A DNA stretch of 64,000 nucleotides from Siphonodentalium dalli. Taxonomy: Eukaryota; Mollusca; Scaphopoda; Gadilida; Siphonodentaliidae. Both the position numbers and the translations under genes were made by a program. Location: assembly GCA_032622095.1 (NCBI GenBank), contig CP136069.1:182457122-182521121 (forward strand), read 5' to 3'. Positions 11,459-23,474 of this stretch are shown here, piece after piece. How positions within the stretch are numbered: the stretch's first letter is position 1; each line of letters starts with the position of its first letter. The notes under the pieces were generated by a model. It worked only from the letters and a program-made list of their open reading frames with translations, was not told the origin of the DNA and made no database searches.

Positions 11459-12535
11459 ACATAGGATATCATGATACAGTGCTGATTGATTTAACATAGG
11501 ATACCATATTACAGTGCTGATTGATTTAACATAGAATACCATGCTACAGTGTTTGATTGATTTTAAGAAATCGTAGCTCAGGATTGACACAGTTTGATCA
11601 ACATTACCAAATATTGCGATTCTCTGACAGTTCACCACGGCACACTCTACACAATGGAGCTGTTACTCAAAGCATAGGATTGTGACACAATGCAGCTGTT
11701 ACTCAAAGCATAGGATTGTGACACAATGGAGCTGTTACTCAAAGCATAGGATTGTGACACAATGGAGCTGTTAATCAAAGCATAGGATTGTGACACAATG
11801 GAGCTGTTACTCAAAGCATAGGATTGTGACACAATGGAGCTGTTACTCAAAGCATAGGATTGTGACACAATGGAGCTGTTACTCAAAGCATAGGATTGTG
11901 ACACCATGGAGCTGTTACTCAAAGCATAGGATTGTGACACAATGGAGATGTTACTCAAAGCATAGGATTGTGACACAATGGAGCTTTTACTCAAAGCATA
12001 GGATTGTGACACAATGGAGCTGTTACTCAAGGCATAGGATTGTGACACAATGGAGCTGTTACTCAAAGCATAGGATTGTGACACCATGGAGCTGTTACTC
12101 AAAGTATAGGATTGTGACACAATGGAGCTGTTACTCAAAGCATAGGATTGTGACACAATGGAGCTGTTACTCAAAGCATAGGATTGTGACACAATGGAGC
12201 TGTTACTCAAAGCATAGGATTTTGACACCATGGAGCTGTTACTCAAAGCATAAGATTGTGACACCAATACTCTACACAATGGAGCTGTTACTCAAAGCAT
12301 ATGATTGTGACACCATGGAGCTGTTACTCAAAGCATAGGATTGTGACACAACGGAGCTGTTACTCAAAGCATAGGATTGTGACACCATGGAGCTGTTACT
12401 CAAAGCATAGGATTGTGACACCATGGAGCTGTTACTCAAAGCATATGATTGTGACACAATGGAGCTGTTACTCAAAGCATAGGATTGTGACACAATGGAT
12501 ATGTTACTCAAAGCATAGGATTGTGACACCAATAC
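11459..12535. repeat. 36-bp minisatellite, ~25 units, with degenerate 35-bp units at its left edge
   Basis: The consensus unit carries CACAATGGAGCTGTTACTCA then AAGCATAGGATTGTGA. It is nearly uniform from about 11650 to 12535, with frequent CACC/CACA and single-base variants. Because 36 is divisible by three, both strands stay open (SQSYALSNSSIV on minus, TQWSCYSKHRIV on plus); I do not call a gene. An interruption near 12262-12275 (CCAATACTCTACACAATGG) echoes the left border, and CCAATACTTTG ends the array. Three units at 11459-11575 keep CATAGGATA..ACAGTGCTGATTG at 35-bp spacing and look like old diverged monomers. Confidence 0.9.
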
Positions 12536-12539
12536 TTTG

Positions 12540-13052
12540 AAGTGGAGTATGAGATGATTTATCCTGAAAGAAGTTTCATGAATTTTACTTTCTTGTAGAA
12601 TTCGTTGTCGTCTCCACTCTCTTATCCACTCTCTTCTTGGAAGGATACAGCTGACTATTTAATTTAAAGTGAAAAATATATGTTATCACAATGTTTACAT
12701 AATTTCAAAAAAATACAACTAATTTAACCTCGCGAACTTGTTAACAGTTCGGTTCTCTAAACGTAAACAAACAACTCAAATGTGCGGTTACTCGTAATTA
12801 CGTGGCATGTTATCTGCGCAATCTAACACAATAGTTAGACCGTAAGATATCACCGTTTCCGATAAATGTAGAATAGTAATTCATTCTTTAAAACTGGTTT
12901 TAGTCAAAACTGTCAGTTAATGTTTCTATGATGTTCATAATAAAATATTATTTATACAAATTTAGGTTTTTATATTTTTACACATGTAGGTTTTTGTTTC
13001 ATAAAACATTATGCTGAACACAGTTTTCACTTATTTTCTCTCTTTATAACAG
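12540..13052. other. No feature recognised
   Basis: This is AT-rich sequence with no repeat or coding signal that I can support. Its last bases form a pyrimidine-rich splice-acceptor-like tract (TTTTCTCTCTTTATAACAG). Confidence 0.5.
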
Positions 13053-13166
13053 CACTGGTGTTTCCATATAAAAATCATGGAGTCTGGATGCATGTTGTTC
13101 CACAATCTCTGAAGCGCAATAACCACCCCGAGTTAAGTGGTCCTGATGATTTGCTTGTGTACGAGT
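13053..13166 (+). CDS. Possible internal exon of an unrecognised gene
   Basis: A strong acceptor (TTCTCTCTTTATAACAG) ends at 13052 and a GTATGT donor follows at 13067+100 (13167). Between them, two leading bases and one open frame give LVFPYKNHGVWMHVVPQSLK, then RNNHPELSGPDDLLVYE. The frame stays open past the donor to 13230. The composition (Pro, Trp, charged residues, no low complexity) looks like real protein. I do not recognise the family, and no partner exon was found nearby on the plus strand. Without transcripts it remains a candidate. Confidence 0.35.
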
Positions 13167-13282
13167 GTATGTGCAAACTACAAATGTATATAGTTCTTTC
13201 CTCACACGCGAGTGGATTCCCCCATCGTTAAAATTTGGTATTATTGTTCTTCTATAAAAGGGAGAACAGAAGCCACCGACAC

Positions 13283-16200
13283 TCCCTGATAGCTATAGAG
13301 CCATATTAGTCTGGTCGATAAAAGGTTTGACCTAGAAAAATTTGCACTAAGTTGGTTTGTATACCATTTTGAACAGAAAGCTCTCCTCTATAACATATCC
13401 AAAATCCGCTAAAATCCGCTTTGAGCCTTTTTTGTAATTCAAGATGGCGTCCAAGATGGCTGCCATTTTCCTATAAGTCAGCTTGATGCAATTATAGTGA
13501 GAACCTCTTGTCATATGTATACACATATACACATTTTAATGAAGCTAAGACATCACGCCACCGTTATGTGCCAAAATTGGAACACCCCGTCCAAGATGGC
13601 CGCCAAAATGGCGACCGGAAGTGGAATTTTTACGTGTTTTACTAATATCTTTAAGATAAGTTTCTGTGGTTTGGAACTGGTTGAGAATAATGACCTTATT
13701 TTGTATTTAGCATGTTAACTGACCATTGTAGCAACGAAATAAGCGATTCGTGTGGTCCACACCCCTTCCGATGACTCAAAAATTCGATTTTACAAAACGC
13801 GGTATAACATTTCACAAAAGATCCCCAAGATTATAATCATATTTCATCAAGAAGTGGGAAGACCTGTGCAATGTAAGTGATCCATTCTATATCTTATTGG
13901 TATTCGAACTCAATTGTACCAAAATTGTCACTTTGGCTCGAAATAGCTGCCTAAATGGCCGCCAAAATATGGAAAATGGTAAATTATTATCCCAGCGTGC
14001 CATGCAACCGCTTACAAGTTGTGATGATGCACACAGTTGACTATTCTGTCTCATATTGCTTGAGTAATAACATTTCTGATGCACCTTAGGTATTTGTTAC
14101 TATTTTAACCACATAAATTACCAGAATTATTCGAATTTTTCTGTCACAAACCTGATATCAAAATCGGCAAAACAATCGCAATCAAAGCAATATGGATTTT
14201 GCCAAAAGCTTCCTTGTTTTTGAACGGAAATGGGCAGAACTTTGAAACGGAACTGAGAGGGATCATATTATGTGGCTATTCTGGCCCATTAGCATCAACA
14301 TTGATCAACTGAATACAGTGTGTATGTCTGTTGAATGGATGGTCATAGGCGATGTGAGTAGGTATACATGGAGTTGTTGTATTCATGAATGATGTGAATA
14401 GTTATACAATGTATGATTATATGGTCATGGATGGGATGTCCATAGTGAGATGTATAGGTATATAAGGAGTAGCTGTATGGTGATGTGTGATGTGAACATG
14501 TTTACAGTGAGTGGCTGTCTGGTCTTTGAAGTGGTGTATGGTCATAACGAGATCAGCTACACTGTCCTGTATGTATATATGGAGTGACTGTGTGATCAGG
14601 GTGGGCTGTACATATGTACATTGGGTGGCTGTATTGTAATGGGTGAGTGTATATGCATACATATGTTGGGTGTATGGCAATGAATGGGTGTATGTTTTCA
14701 TGGGGTGTTGTATGGTTATGGGCAATGTGTATATGCACATGAAATGACTGCACAGTCATTGTTGAAGTGTATATGCATACCTAGAGTACACTTTGATGGT
14801 CATTGGCGGCTAGTGTATATAGCGAGTGACCTCGTGGTGATGGGCGAGATGTATATGTTTATATGCAAGGTATATTGTATTGTCATTGGTGGTGTGTACA
14901 AGCATACAGTGAATATCTGAATTCTCATGGAGAGGGTGTATATCTATACAGCGAGTGGCTGAATTGTCACGATTGAGCGGTATTGTCTGTATTTTCTGAA
15001 TTGTACGAATGGCTGTGTGTGCGGGTATTGGTATATCTAGAAGGGCTGTATGGCCATTGATGAGGTATATATATACACATGAAGTGACGCTGTGGTCATG
15101 GGTGAGGTGTATATGTACATAGGTATGGTAAAATTAATGGCGGGGTGAATTGATATACAAGGAGTGACTATGATCACGAGTGTGGTTTATGCGTATACAG
15201 AGAGAGGCTGAATTGTCATGGGTCAGGTCTATATGCAAGTCTGGAGTGTATGAATGGCCGTATGCGCGGTACGAGACATTGATATATCTAGAGGTGATGT
15301 AAGGCTACTTTTGTGAGGTCTATATGTATATACCTGGAGGACACTATAGTTTTGGGTTGGGTGTGTATGTATATCTTGAGTGGCTATATGGCCACGGGTG
15401 TCGCAAATATGTATATATACAGGGAGTGAGACTGTATGACCACTGGTGAGGCAAATATGTATTCAAGAAGTGATGTATGATCATGGACGTAGCGAACATG
15501 TATGGAGTGACTATGGTCATCGGTGAGGTGTATATGTATATATTTAGTGGTTGTATAGCTATGCATGTGGCAAATAAATATACATGGAGTGACTGTATGG
15601 CCTATGGTTAGGCGAATAGGTATACAAGAGGTTACTTTGTGTTCATATATGTAGTGAATATGTATACAGGTCATGTGAGGTGTATGAGTATTCCTGGTGT
15701 GTCTGCATGGTTATTCATGGCTATAGGGCCACGCGTTGGTGTATGGGTAAACGCAATTGTGGCTGCGTGGTAATGGTTGTATAGCTATGCATGTGGCAAA
15801 TAAATATACATGGAGTGACTGTATGGCATATGGTTAGGCGAATAGGTATACAAGAGGTTACTTTGTGTTCATATATGTAGTGAATATGTATACAGGTCAT
15901 GTGAGGTGTATGAGTATTCCTGGTGTGTCTGCATGGTTATTCATGGCTATAGGGCCACGCGTTGGTGTATGGGTAAACGCAATTGTATGTCTATACAGTG
16001 AGTGGCACATGTCCATTTACGTGGTAGTCATGTATATATGGAGTGACTGCTTGATCATGTGTGATTTGTACTGGTGCACCTTTGTGTGACCATCACTTTC
16101 CACAATAACTCAAGGATATGTTAATCGATAGGGGTAATATCAGAGTGTTCTCCACATTAATTGCGTTTTATATGCAATGTGAAGAAAACGGTTTTCCTGA

Positions 16201-17563
16201 CAATAGTTTATAAGTTAATAATTTGTTATGCTAATAGGCCAGAGTAGCCACATAATATGATACCTTTCAGTTCAGTTTCAACGTTATGTTCGTTTCCGTT
16301 ATAAAAAATGAACAGAATCCCAAAAGAGGTGTTCGGCAAAATCCATACTGCATCCCTTAAAATGAATTTGTCGTACCTCATAAGGTTTTCTGGGACAACC
16401 ATAATATAAGATTAAGTTGTCAGTTGATTAAGTAGCATGTTTAATAACCAAGTGAGTCACAATTTGCTACCATTTCGGAACAGCAGAGAACAGTGTTCGG
16501 AATATAAACTTTTTACCAAATTTGGTTGCCATTTTGCAAGTCATCTTGAGTAATATTGTCTAAATACCAGACTATGCCATATTTAAGGCATATCAAAATA
16601 AAAGAACCTTTGATACTAAAGATAGTTCCATTCTACTTGACACAAATGGTCCAAACATGAAAAGCGATTTTTTTTGCCGCCTTTGATGTTGTTTGTGATA
16701 GAAAAATCACATAATTCTGGTAATTACAGAATAGTAAATAGTAAAAATTAATCAAGGTGCATGAGAAATGTTGGTATTCAATGCATATAAGACAGAATAG
16801 TCATTTGTGTACATCATCACAATGTGTAAGCGGTTGCATGGCAAGCTGGGATAATAATTACCATTTTCCATATTTTGGCGGCCATTTTGACAGCCATTTT
16901 GAGCCAAAGTGACACTTTTGGTACCATTGAGTTAGAATATCAATAAGATATAGAATGCATCACTTACATTGCAAAGTTCTTCCCACGTCTTGGTGAAATA
17001 CGACCAGAATCCCAAAGGGGATCTTTTGTGAAATGTTATACCGCGTTTTGTAAACTCGAATTTTTGAGTCATCGGAAGGGGTGTGGACCCCACGAACAGC
17101 ATATTTCATTGCTGCAATGGTCAGTTAATATGCTATATACAAAATAAAGTCACAATTCTCAACCAGTTCCAAACCACAGAAACTTATCTTAAGAGTATTA
17201 GTTAAAAACGTAAAAATTCCACTTCCGGTCGCTATTTTGGCGGCCATCTTCGACGGAGAGTTCCAATTTTTTACTTAAATATGGCGTTATGTCATGGCTT
17301 CACAAAAATGTGTACATTTGTATACATATGACAAGATGTTCTCACTATAATTGCATCAAGCTGACTTATAGGAAAATGGCAGCCTTCTTGGACGTCATCT
17401 TGAATTACAAAAAATGTTCAAAGCGTTTTTGGATTTTGGATATGTTATAGAGGAGAGCTTCCTCTTCAAAATGGTATAAGAACCAACTTAGTGCGATTGT
17501 TTTCTAGGTTGACCCTAAAATTGGAGTTTATCGACCAGACTATATCTCTGCTATACCAGTATG
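13283..17563. mobile_element. Large fold-back element (~4.3 kb) with minisatellite core
   Basis: The left arm (13283-14297) and right arm (16226-17563) are diverged inverted copies. The outermost shared block is CTGGTCGATAAA (left) against TTTATCGACCAGAC (right). Further in are ATATCCAAAATCCG with its complement and CAAGATGGCTGCCATTTTCC with GGAAAATGGCAGCCTTCTTG. The innermost block is ATCATATTATGTGGCTA with its complement. The right arm is ~320 bp longer, so the left arm has lost sequence. No transposase is visible, so it is non-autonomous. Diverged relatives occur at about 6095-6520 and 58870-59460. Confidence 0.85.
14330..16095. repeat. Degenerate ~40-50 bp tandem repeat, core of the fold-back element
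   Basis: Variants of GGAGTGACTGTATGGTCATG followed by GGTGAGGTGTATATGTATAC recur irregularly across the whole space between the inverted arms. Units are highly diverged, so the period is approximate. Short ORFs on both strands are by-products. A much younger internal duplication of 212-213 bp (15549-15761 and 15775-15987, offset 226) is nearly identical. Confidence 0.8.
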
Positions 17564-19540
17564 CATCTTTCAAAACAGAATGTGTATTGCTTTGAAAGAG
17601 GATTTTTTCCGATATACGCTAAGATTATTTTGTGTGTTTTTGGACATTTTCTGCAAAACTGTTTATTATTTGTGAGATTTGAGAAATTTTATCTTGTCAT
17701 CGATTGTCACCCAATACAGTTATTCTACTGAAGCATCACATCCTCATAGAATAATATCAGAGCATATATGTCCACCACCTTCCACCTGGTCGCAGTAGTG
17801 TGTGAGACAATTGCGACAAAGGAAAATGGGCCACTTTACTCTAGATGCATACTTTTAACATTGAATGAGGATCTATTGAATTTTCATTGGCCTGAGACCC
17901 CCATTAATGCAGGAAGTGATTGCTTAAAGTGTCTCGCGATCTCAGGGATGCAGCTAGAGAATCTCCCGTATGGGGGTGTCATCCTTGCAATTCCAAACTT
18001 CACCCCTCCTCAAAACACACTGAAATGTTCAAGTCAGAGAATTTTAATTTGCAACCCAGCCCCCAAATCACCAAGGAGAGAATTCTTCAGTTTGAACATG
18101 ACTAGGTGTCCACCACGTGGACATGTTTCATATTAATTAACACGGTTGATTTGTGAATTTTTCGATAGTCGACTTTTCCCACACTCAATTGGTATTCATT
18201 CGAGCATGTGCACTCCAGATATCAATAGTTATATTTTCTCAAAGTTTCATCACAATCTGATTACCAGATCTGAACATATTCTCAAAAAATATCGGGGGGG
18301 GGGGGTACTTTTTTAGGCGTTTAAATGTTAAGGGAATATAATAACGAACACTCATTTATAGAGATACAACATTTATTGACAACGAATGAATCAAAACATC
18401 GATCGAGGACCTGTAGAAAGCAAATCTTCATATTCCTTCCAGGGAGCTATAGCCTAGACTCAGTAGGTGATGTGGTGCATCATATAGGCCAACATAAGCC
18501 GCCTGGCGATTGCGATCCTAATTCCCTAATTCGAATGTAATTGACGCGAGGTTACACTGAAAAAACAATCCGTGTCACCACCATCGCAAGTGTGTCGGGG
18601 CGACCTACTTGCCCATAATATTCCGACACACTTAGCATATTTTATCACAATGTTTGTTAATGTGTCAGATAACACGGCTCTTTTTTCTCATATTGGCTCA
18701 GATGTGTCAACTGTTTTTAGTAAAGCTCGCTAGTGTGTCATATCGCTCGATCCCGTGTCATCTGAACCATTCCAATTATTTCGAAGAACCACATCTTGAT
18801 TTTGTGATACAGAGAGAACAGATATATTTTATTATGGAAATGCACAACTGTTCCAAATAAAATATATTTTGTAGGTACGTGCACCAGATGATCCAATGGG
18901 AATTTCCCTTGAGTAACAAATAACTTTTTTTCCCCATAGAATACCAGGATCTAATAGTAATTGGAGACACGATTGCCTTACTGTTATTTAAATAGTCTTA
19001 GTATATATGAGTATATATATAATGGACAGGTCAACCATTTTTAGTGCCGTACTGGTATATGTATATATGTCGTAAAAAATGAGAATTATGTGCGTCGGAA
19101 TATACATTATATATCCTATAGGATTGAGGGTATGATTAATGACGAAATAACGGAGATATTTAAAGAAGTGTTTAAAGAGCGTTTCCCAAACCCCCACCAT
19201 GCCCACCACACAATAAGATACTTTGACGTATGTCGCCCACCCGCACAGACACCCATCCACCCACACAATAAGATATCCATTAAAAGTTAAATTCTTGTTG
19301 CACCAACGAAATTAGACACAAACACAAAGAGGCGCAATACTGTCGTATCTATGTGACAGCGTTCTAGTATGCCAGCGTTCCTGTCCCGATGTTGCACCAG
19401 CGTTTCAGGTGCCTGATTATTGTTCAATTTCGCGTTAAATGAAACTAACTTATGAGAAAGCAAATAGGTAAAACTGTAATCTGGACAAGTGACGACTTTA
19501 CAGACAACCAAAAATAATTCCACGTTGGGGCCTACATGTA
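17564..19540. other. No gene recognised; poly-G and a small hairpin
   Basis: Poly-G(12) lies at 18294-18305. AAGTGTGTCGG and its complement CCGACACACTT lie about 33 bp apart near 18588-18631, followed by several scattered GTGTCA words. The 122-codon plus ORF at 17768-18136 has no recognisable domain or splice context and I do not call it. Confidence 0.5.
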
Positions 19541-20447
19541 TGGCCGACTAACCGTCGGACTATCGAACCGTCGGACCATTGAACCATATGACTATCGAAC
19601 CCTCAGGCTATTGAACCCTCGGACTATTGAACCCTCGGGATATTGAACCATCGGACTACTGAACCGTCGGACTATCGAACCCTCGGACTAAACGGTCGGA
19701 CAATCGAACCCTCGGAGTATTGAACCCTCGGACTATCGAATCCTCGGACTGAACCGTCTGACTATCGAACCCTTAGACTATTAAACCGTCGGACTATTGA
19801 ACCGTCAGACTATTGAACCGTCGGACTATTGAACCGTCGTACTATCGAACCCTCGGACTATTGAACCCTCGGGATATTGAACCATCGGACTACTGAACCG
19901 TCGGACTATCGAACCCTCGGACTAAACGGTCGGACAATCGAACCCTCGGAGTATTGAACCCTCGGACTATCGAATCCTCGGACTGAACCGTCTGACTATC
20001 GAACCCTTGGACTATTAAACCGTCGGACTATTGAACCGTCAGACTATAGAACCGTCGGACTATTGAACCGTCGTACTATCGAACCCTCGGGCTATTGAAC
20101 CCTGGGACTAATAATCCCTCGGATTTTTGAACCCTCGGACTATTGAACCCTCGGGCTATTGAACCATCTGACTGCCGAACCGTCTCAATATTGAACCCTC
20201 GGACTGAACGGTCGGACAATCGAACCCTCGGAGTATTGAACCCTCGGACTATCGAATCCTCGGACTGAATCGTCTGACTATCGAACCCTTTGGCTATTGA
20301 ACCGTCGGGCTATTGAACCGTCGGACTATTGAACCGTCGGACTATTGAACCGTCGGACTATTGAATCGTCGTACTATCGAACCCTTGGATTATTGAACCG
20401 TCGTACTATCGAACCCTTGGAATATTGAACCGTCTGACTATTGAACC
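19541..20447. repeat. 16-bp minisatellite (~56 units) with higher-order repeat
   Basis: The basic unit is CGGACTATTGAACCGT with variants (ACC/CCC, T/C, occasional loss of a half unit such as CGGACTAAACGG). A block of variants starting GGGATATTGAACCATCGG at about 19637 recurs at about 19871 (offset 234) almost unchanged, and part of it recurs again near 20207. Expansion therefore copied multi-unit blocks as well as single units. Confidence 0.9.
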
Positions 20448-20535
20448 AAAACAACCAAATAATAATTAATATTTTTCAAATGCTCAATGAGGGCTCTTAC
20501 TTGCTAAAACCGAACAGTATTTCCCGCATTCACCA

Positions 20536-20563
20536 GGGGGGGGGGGGGGGGGGGGGGGGGGGG
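20536..20563. repeat. Poly-G tract, 28 bases
   Basis: This is an uninterrupted run of 28 G. Such a run can adopt G-quadruplex structure, and its exact length is unreliable in most sequencing methods. Confidence 0.95.
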
Positions 20564-20610
20564 TCAGGAACTAAATTACGTATACAAGGTGGAAATTTTG
20601 TGTTTTTCAG

Positions 20611-20687
20611 TTTTTTCCACCCAGGTCTGGGGGACACCCACCCGGGACCGTAAGTTTTTTCCACCCAGGTCTGAGACACCCACCCCC
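20611..20687. repeat. 44-bp direct repeat, two copies
   Basis: TTTTTTCCACCCAGGTCTG followed by ACACCCACCC occurs at 20611 and again at 20655. A related C-rich block (GGACACCCACTCACCCGGTC then TTTTTTTCCGACC) appears near 22082-22140, suggesting a shared interspersed repeat. Confidence 0.65.
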
Positions 20688-21626
20688 AAAATTGATGAAA
20701 ATCTTTTAAATGCTACTAAATAATGTGTTGCTGGCAGGGTAAGAGTCTCTCATTGTGTCTGCACTGGAACTCAGAGAACGCTGATCAAGTACATCCACAA
20801 AAAATAAACAAACAAAGCACATGGCTGAAAAATATGCCAACAAAACCAGTGACAAAACCTTTAAAAACCCAAATATTTATGGTTATAAAGGTAAAATACC
20901 CACTTTAACAGGATAGTTGTATCCCTTATTAGCAATAGGTTAAAACATGTGCATTTGTAAAGTAAAAACACCATCAATTTGATTAAATAAACACAGTTCC
21001 AGTCCTCTCCATATGGGAAATCACTGGTGTGCAATGAGGAGCTCCCCTTAAAATCATTCTAGGCGAGTGGCGAGTAGCTCTCCTACACAATGTCGAGGCG
21101 AGTAGTATGCCAGCAGGAGATGCCGAAGGCCTGAGTTGGGTGAGAGTACGGGAGGGGGTCAGGAGGCCTCCCCCTGAAATTTTTGAAAATTAGATGCTCT
21201 GATATTGAATCTGGAGCCCTTTAATGCTCCAATCAGTGAACAACACGTTATTATGTGAATTGAGTCACTGTAGTCATGTATCGACATCGACCATGTACTT
21301 CGACCACGTGGTTACTGTCTTTATCGTTTATTTAATATCTTGACTGATATCATTAATATAAACAAATGAGGCCAACGGTTTTTTCGGCTTTTTGATAGCA
21401 AATCAATCTAATGGGTCATACATTACCGATATTTATTTAAAAGTACTAGGGATTCCAGTGGGATTTCAAGGAATGAGGGAACCCAGAGTTATCGACAATA
21501 TTTTATTGAACCACGTGGTCTCTCTGTTTGTTGTGCAGAAAGTGTATTGCCGATGTGAATCGGAATCAGTTCGATTTTGAATTAATTCCTCGATCTATTT
21601 GAGTAAATAGCGCATATAATAAAAAG

Positions 21627-21792
21627 AAAACCTTCGTGTTTTGAGTCAATACCGGAATTACCTCATTCGTGGTCACAGTGAGATACTGGAATCATCACTC
21701 GTGGCCTAAAAGCCACTCGTGATGATTCCAGTATCTCACTGTGACCACTCATGAGATACTTCCGGTATTCACTCAAAACACGCAGGTATCCT
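21627..21792. mobile_element. Hairpin (MITE-like) element, ~166 bp
   Basis: The arms pair from CGTGTTTTGAGTCAATACCG (left) with CGGTATTCACTCAAAACACG (right). The pairing runs inwards through GGTCACAGTGAGATACTGGA to a near-zero loop (GTGGCCTAAAAGCCAC) at about 21709. This is an almost complete palindrome with no coding content. Confidence 0.8.
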
Positions 21793-23340
21793 AATAAGTT
21801 TTAAAAGCCACGATAAACTATGAGAAAAGATGAGAATGGATTTTTTTTTTCATTGCAATGTTTTTCCTCGACCAAAACCGGACCCACCCCATGGTTTCAA
21901 CTGTTAAAGAGAGAAATTGTGGACAAAAATTAAATTATAGAGCCCCCCTCACTTGTATAAGGTTGTAGCATGCACTACTATATGAATCTGATTGTTTCAA
22001 TTCATTTTGAAGCTGTAATTTGTCTTAGAAATAATTTTGGAAAAAATTTCATGACATCAGAAAAAATCGACATTCCGGGCTCGGGGACACCCACTCACCC
22101 GGTCCTTGTATCCTGTAATTTTTTTCCGACCCCCCCCCCCTGCATTCACTTTTAAATCGCGTGTAAACGAAATTACTCGAAATTTATCAAGAATTTTTTT
22201 TGAAATTTGGTACAAGCTACTATTGTGAAACATTGTTTAAGATCTGTCATCTAGGTGGAAATTATAACCCCATTTACTATACTTTGATGACATGAAAAAT
22301 ATGTAAACATTTTGCTATTTTCCGGTACAAAGAACTTCTTTAAGATATGACTTTTTCAACAGAGTAGTTCATCCATATTAACATATCTGAAGATTATGAG
22401 AGGACATCTAATTTTTCTTAATTCAAGGAATTACATAATTATTTTCATGTATAGAAAGGCAAACACCCATAAATAACATTATATATTTAAGAATGTTCAT
22501 GCCATGCCTGCTGATCAATACAACTTTGGGCTAAGATGGGTTTTAGGTCATAGCCACATCCCCAACTGACAACTGTGACCAGGTATCTCTAATACTGTGA
22601 CCTATTTCTAATTGATTACTACTCCCTGCTTGAGTGGACCAGAGTGCATATCAACATTTGTTTTAATTGGACTCAATTATTTGTGGCTGCTCTATTCTTC
22701 ATTGTAACACATGCATATTATATCATGCAATTCAAAATTTAGCTTATTTTTTAAGTTCTTGGTACATGAAGGGGAAAACAGAAAATAATAGTTTAAACCC
22801 TTCAAATGTATTAAAATCCATAGTTTGTGTCTTCACTTAACTATGGTGCACATTATATACACAATGAAGATGAGCATATGTTAAATTTAAGTCTGCTCAT
22901 CAGATAAATAAAATAATTCTTTGATGAAAATATGATGCAATTTTGCTTGGATTTATGCAAAGCGTGCGTCTCCCCTTAACCCCAGCTGCATTTCCTCCAA
23001 CAGTTCTGACACAGCTTCATCTGCCACATGATAGTGTTAGCGGAATTATGCGTAGAACTAAACGTCGCAAAATAAAAAAACGTAATTGGGGAACTGTCTT
23101 AATACGCATGGAATTAATATAAGTAAATACACATGCATTGAGATCATATCAATAAAACGTACTACGTGCATGATATGCAAGTGAATGGGGGATTGCCACT
23201 GTCAAACACAATTATGGACGATCGATCGTGCAATTACATATATCGTAGAGAATACAATGTATCAAACCGTAAGGAGTAGAGATCAACTTTGGAGAAACGC
23301 AATGGGTTAATTGGTCCAGTCAACTGATTGTGCGGAAACT
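21793..23340. other. No feature recognised
   Basis: This is AT-rich non-coding sequence. Apart from a C-rich tract (22131-22140) and the weak 44-bp-repeat relative just before it, I see nothing that I can support. Confidence 0.5.
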
Positions 23341-23468
23341 CACAATTTCGGGAACCTGGGTAACTTTATCACAATTTCAGGAACCTGGGTAACTTTATCA
23401 CAATTATCACCAACCTGGGTAATTTGATCACAATTTCGGGAACCTGGGCAACTTTATCACAATTTCGG
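23341..23468. repeat. 29-bp minisatellite, left half (~4.4 units)
   Basis: Units of CACAATTTCGGGAACCTGGG plus TAACTTTAT start at 23341, 23370, 23399, 23429 and 23458. The same unit in the same orientation reappears at 37571-37710. The two arrays bracket the whole LINE stack, as if one array had been split by insertion. Confidence 0.85.
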
Positions 23469-23474
23469 TGTATA

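Noticed and set aside
11647-12540. Long open frames on both strands with 12-residue repeats, resembling repeat proteins
   Set aside because: The 36-bp unit has no stop in these frames, so openness on both strands is automatic. There is no start context, splice site or unique flanking coding sequence.
17768-18136. 122-codon plus-strand ORF
   Set aside because: There is no domain, no signal or membrane segment and no splice context. It is probably chance in a moderately GC-balanced stretch.
21793-23340. Search for tRNA, rRNA, snRNA or CRISPR-like arrays here and elsewhere
   Set aside because: No tRNA-like cloverleaf, rRNA core or regularly spaced identical repeat with unique spacers was seen. 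The tandem arrays have no unique spacers.
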